Virus record (IMG/VR): IMGVR_UViG_3300037153_000150
Span: 1-46,092 of that record
Length of the DNA: 46,092 bases
Source: a virus
Strand: one strand, 5' to 3'
This document shows, piece after piece, positions 45,958 to 46,092 of the stretch. Each line of letters begins with the position of its first letter. Positions within the stretch are counted from its first letter, which is position 1. Below the pieces are notes generated by a model. It was given only the letters and a program-made list of their open reading frames with translations, was not told the origin of the DNA and did not search any database. The translations under genes and the position numbers were made by a program.

Positions 45958-46092
45958 CGGGTGCTCCTCTCGTGGGTGAGCGGTGTCGAGCAGTGCCAAC
46001 GCCTCGGTCGGTAGCCGGGGCGCTGGCGTCTCTAGGGTCGAGGTTCGCTTACGTGCGGTAAGTCGGTTTTCCGGGCGTTTTTCGCGGCGCGC
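45958..46092. promoter_or_regulatory. Upstream region of the late operon at the right edge
   Basis: The last 135 bases carry CTTAC-GTGCG-GTAAG (46048-46062) and, up to the edge, a segment about 29/34 identical to 516-549. If the ends join, the plus-strand HTH gene starts here (GTG 45983). A late promoter for the leftward operon should lie in or beyond this region. Confidence 0.4.

Noticed and set aside
1-46092. tRNA genes, CRISPR arrays and insertion sequences
   Set aside because: No cloverleaf with a GGTTCGA-type T loop, no regularly spaced identical repeats, and no transposase with terminal repeats were seen by reading both strands. A tRNAscan-SE run would be more sensitive.

Overview
The window looks like a complete or nearly complete genome of a temperate, contractile-tailed (myovirus-type) bacteriophage of a high-GC host, most likely an actinobacterium. 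Reasons: very high GC with strong C/G third positions; a full head and tail set including a sheath and a P2-type baseplate; a large serine integrase; divergent helix-turn-helix regulators; and an Rpf-like muralytic enzyme, a fold typical of Actinobacteria and their phages. The host itself cannot be read from the sequence. A plus-strand helix-turn-helix gene is cut by the left edge, and its reading frame stays open if base 46092 is joined to base 1 (GTG at 45983), so the molecule may be circular or circularly permuted. This is an inference.

Layout. (1) About 1-9.4 kb is a leftward operon of about 30 small, tightly overlapping genes: winged-helix/HTH proteins, zinc-knuckle proteins, two HNH endonucleases, a secreted Rpf-like transglycosylase, an Ig-like protein and several tiny membrane proteins that include holin candidates. 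(2) 9.4-10.16 kb is a non-coding divergent control region. (3) 10.16-14.7 kb is the only sizeable rightward block: small accessory genes, each preceded by a nearly invariant start-associated motif (GGAGCCATCC), ending in the serine integrase. Two hammerhead-ribozyme-like folds lie between genes here. (4) 14.5-22.5 kb is a leftward replication/recombination operon: Hjc-like nuclease, zinc and HTH proteins, a candidate annealing protein, a DUF669-type SSB and a primase-helicase. It is interrupted by a 570-bp non-coding repeat array whose units share the core of the start-associated motif. (5) 22.5-23.1 kb is a divergent regulator pair, the likely lysogeny switch. (6) 23.6-46 kb is the leftward late operon, read from right to left: a small protein, ParB-like protein, ABC-ATPase/GNAT fusion, small and large terminase, portal, scaffold, capsid, connectors, sheath, tube, frameshifted tail chaperone, tape measure, baseplate, LamG fibre, CHAP endolysin and tiny membrane proteins.

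How it works together. TerS/TerL package through an SPP1-type portal into an HK97-type capsid. The sheath, tube and short tape measure (524 aa) build a short contractile tail with LysM, gp25, gpJ and gpI baseplate parts and a hub protein carrying its own peptidoglycan-cutting domains. The most notable system is the cluster at the start of the late operon. A ParB/sulfiredoxin-like protein, an ABC-ATPase fused to a GNAT domain and an oppositely oriented ASCH-domain gene together resemble known or predicted phage DNA-hypermodification (Mom-like) islands. No DNA polymerase, tRNA, CRISPR array or insertion sequence was seen.
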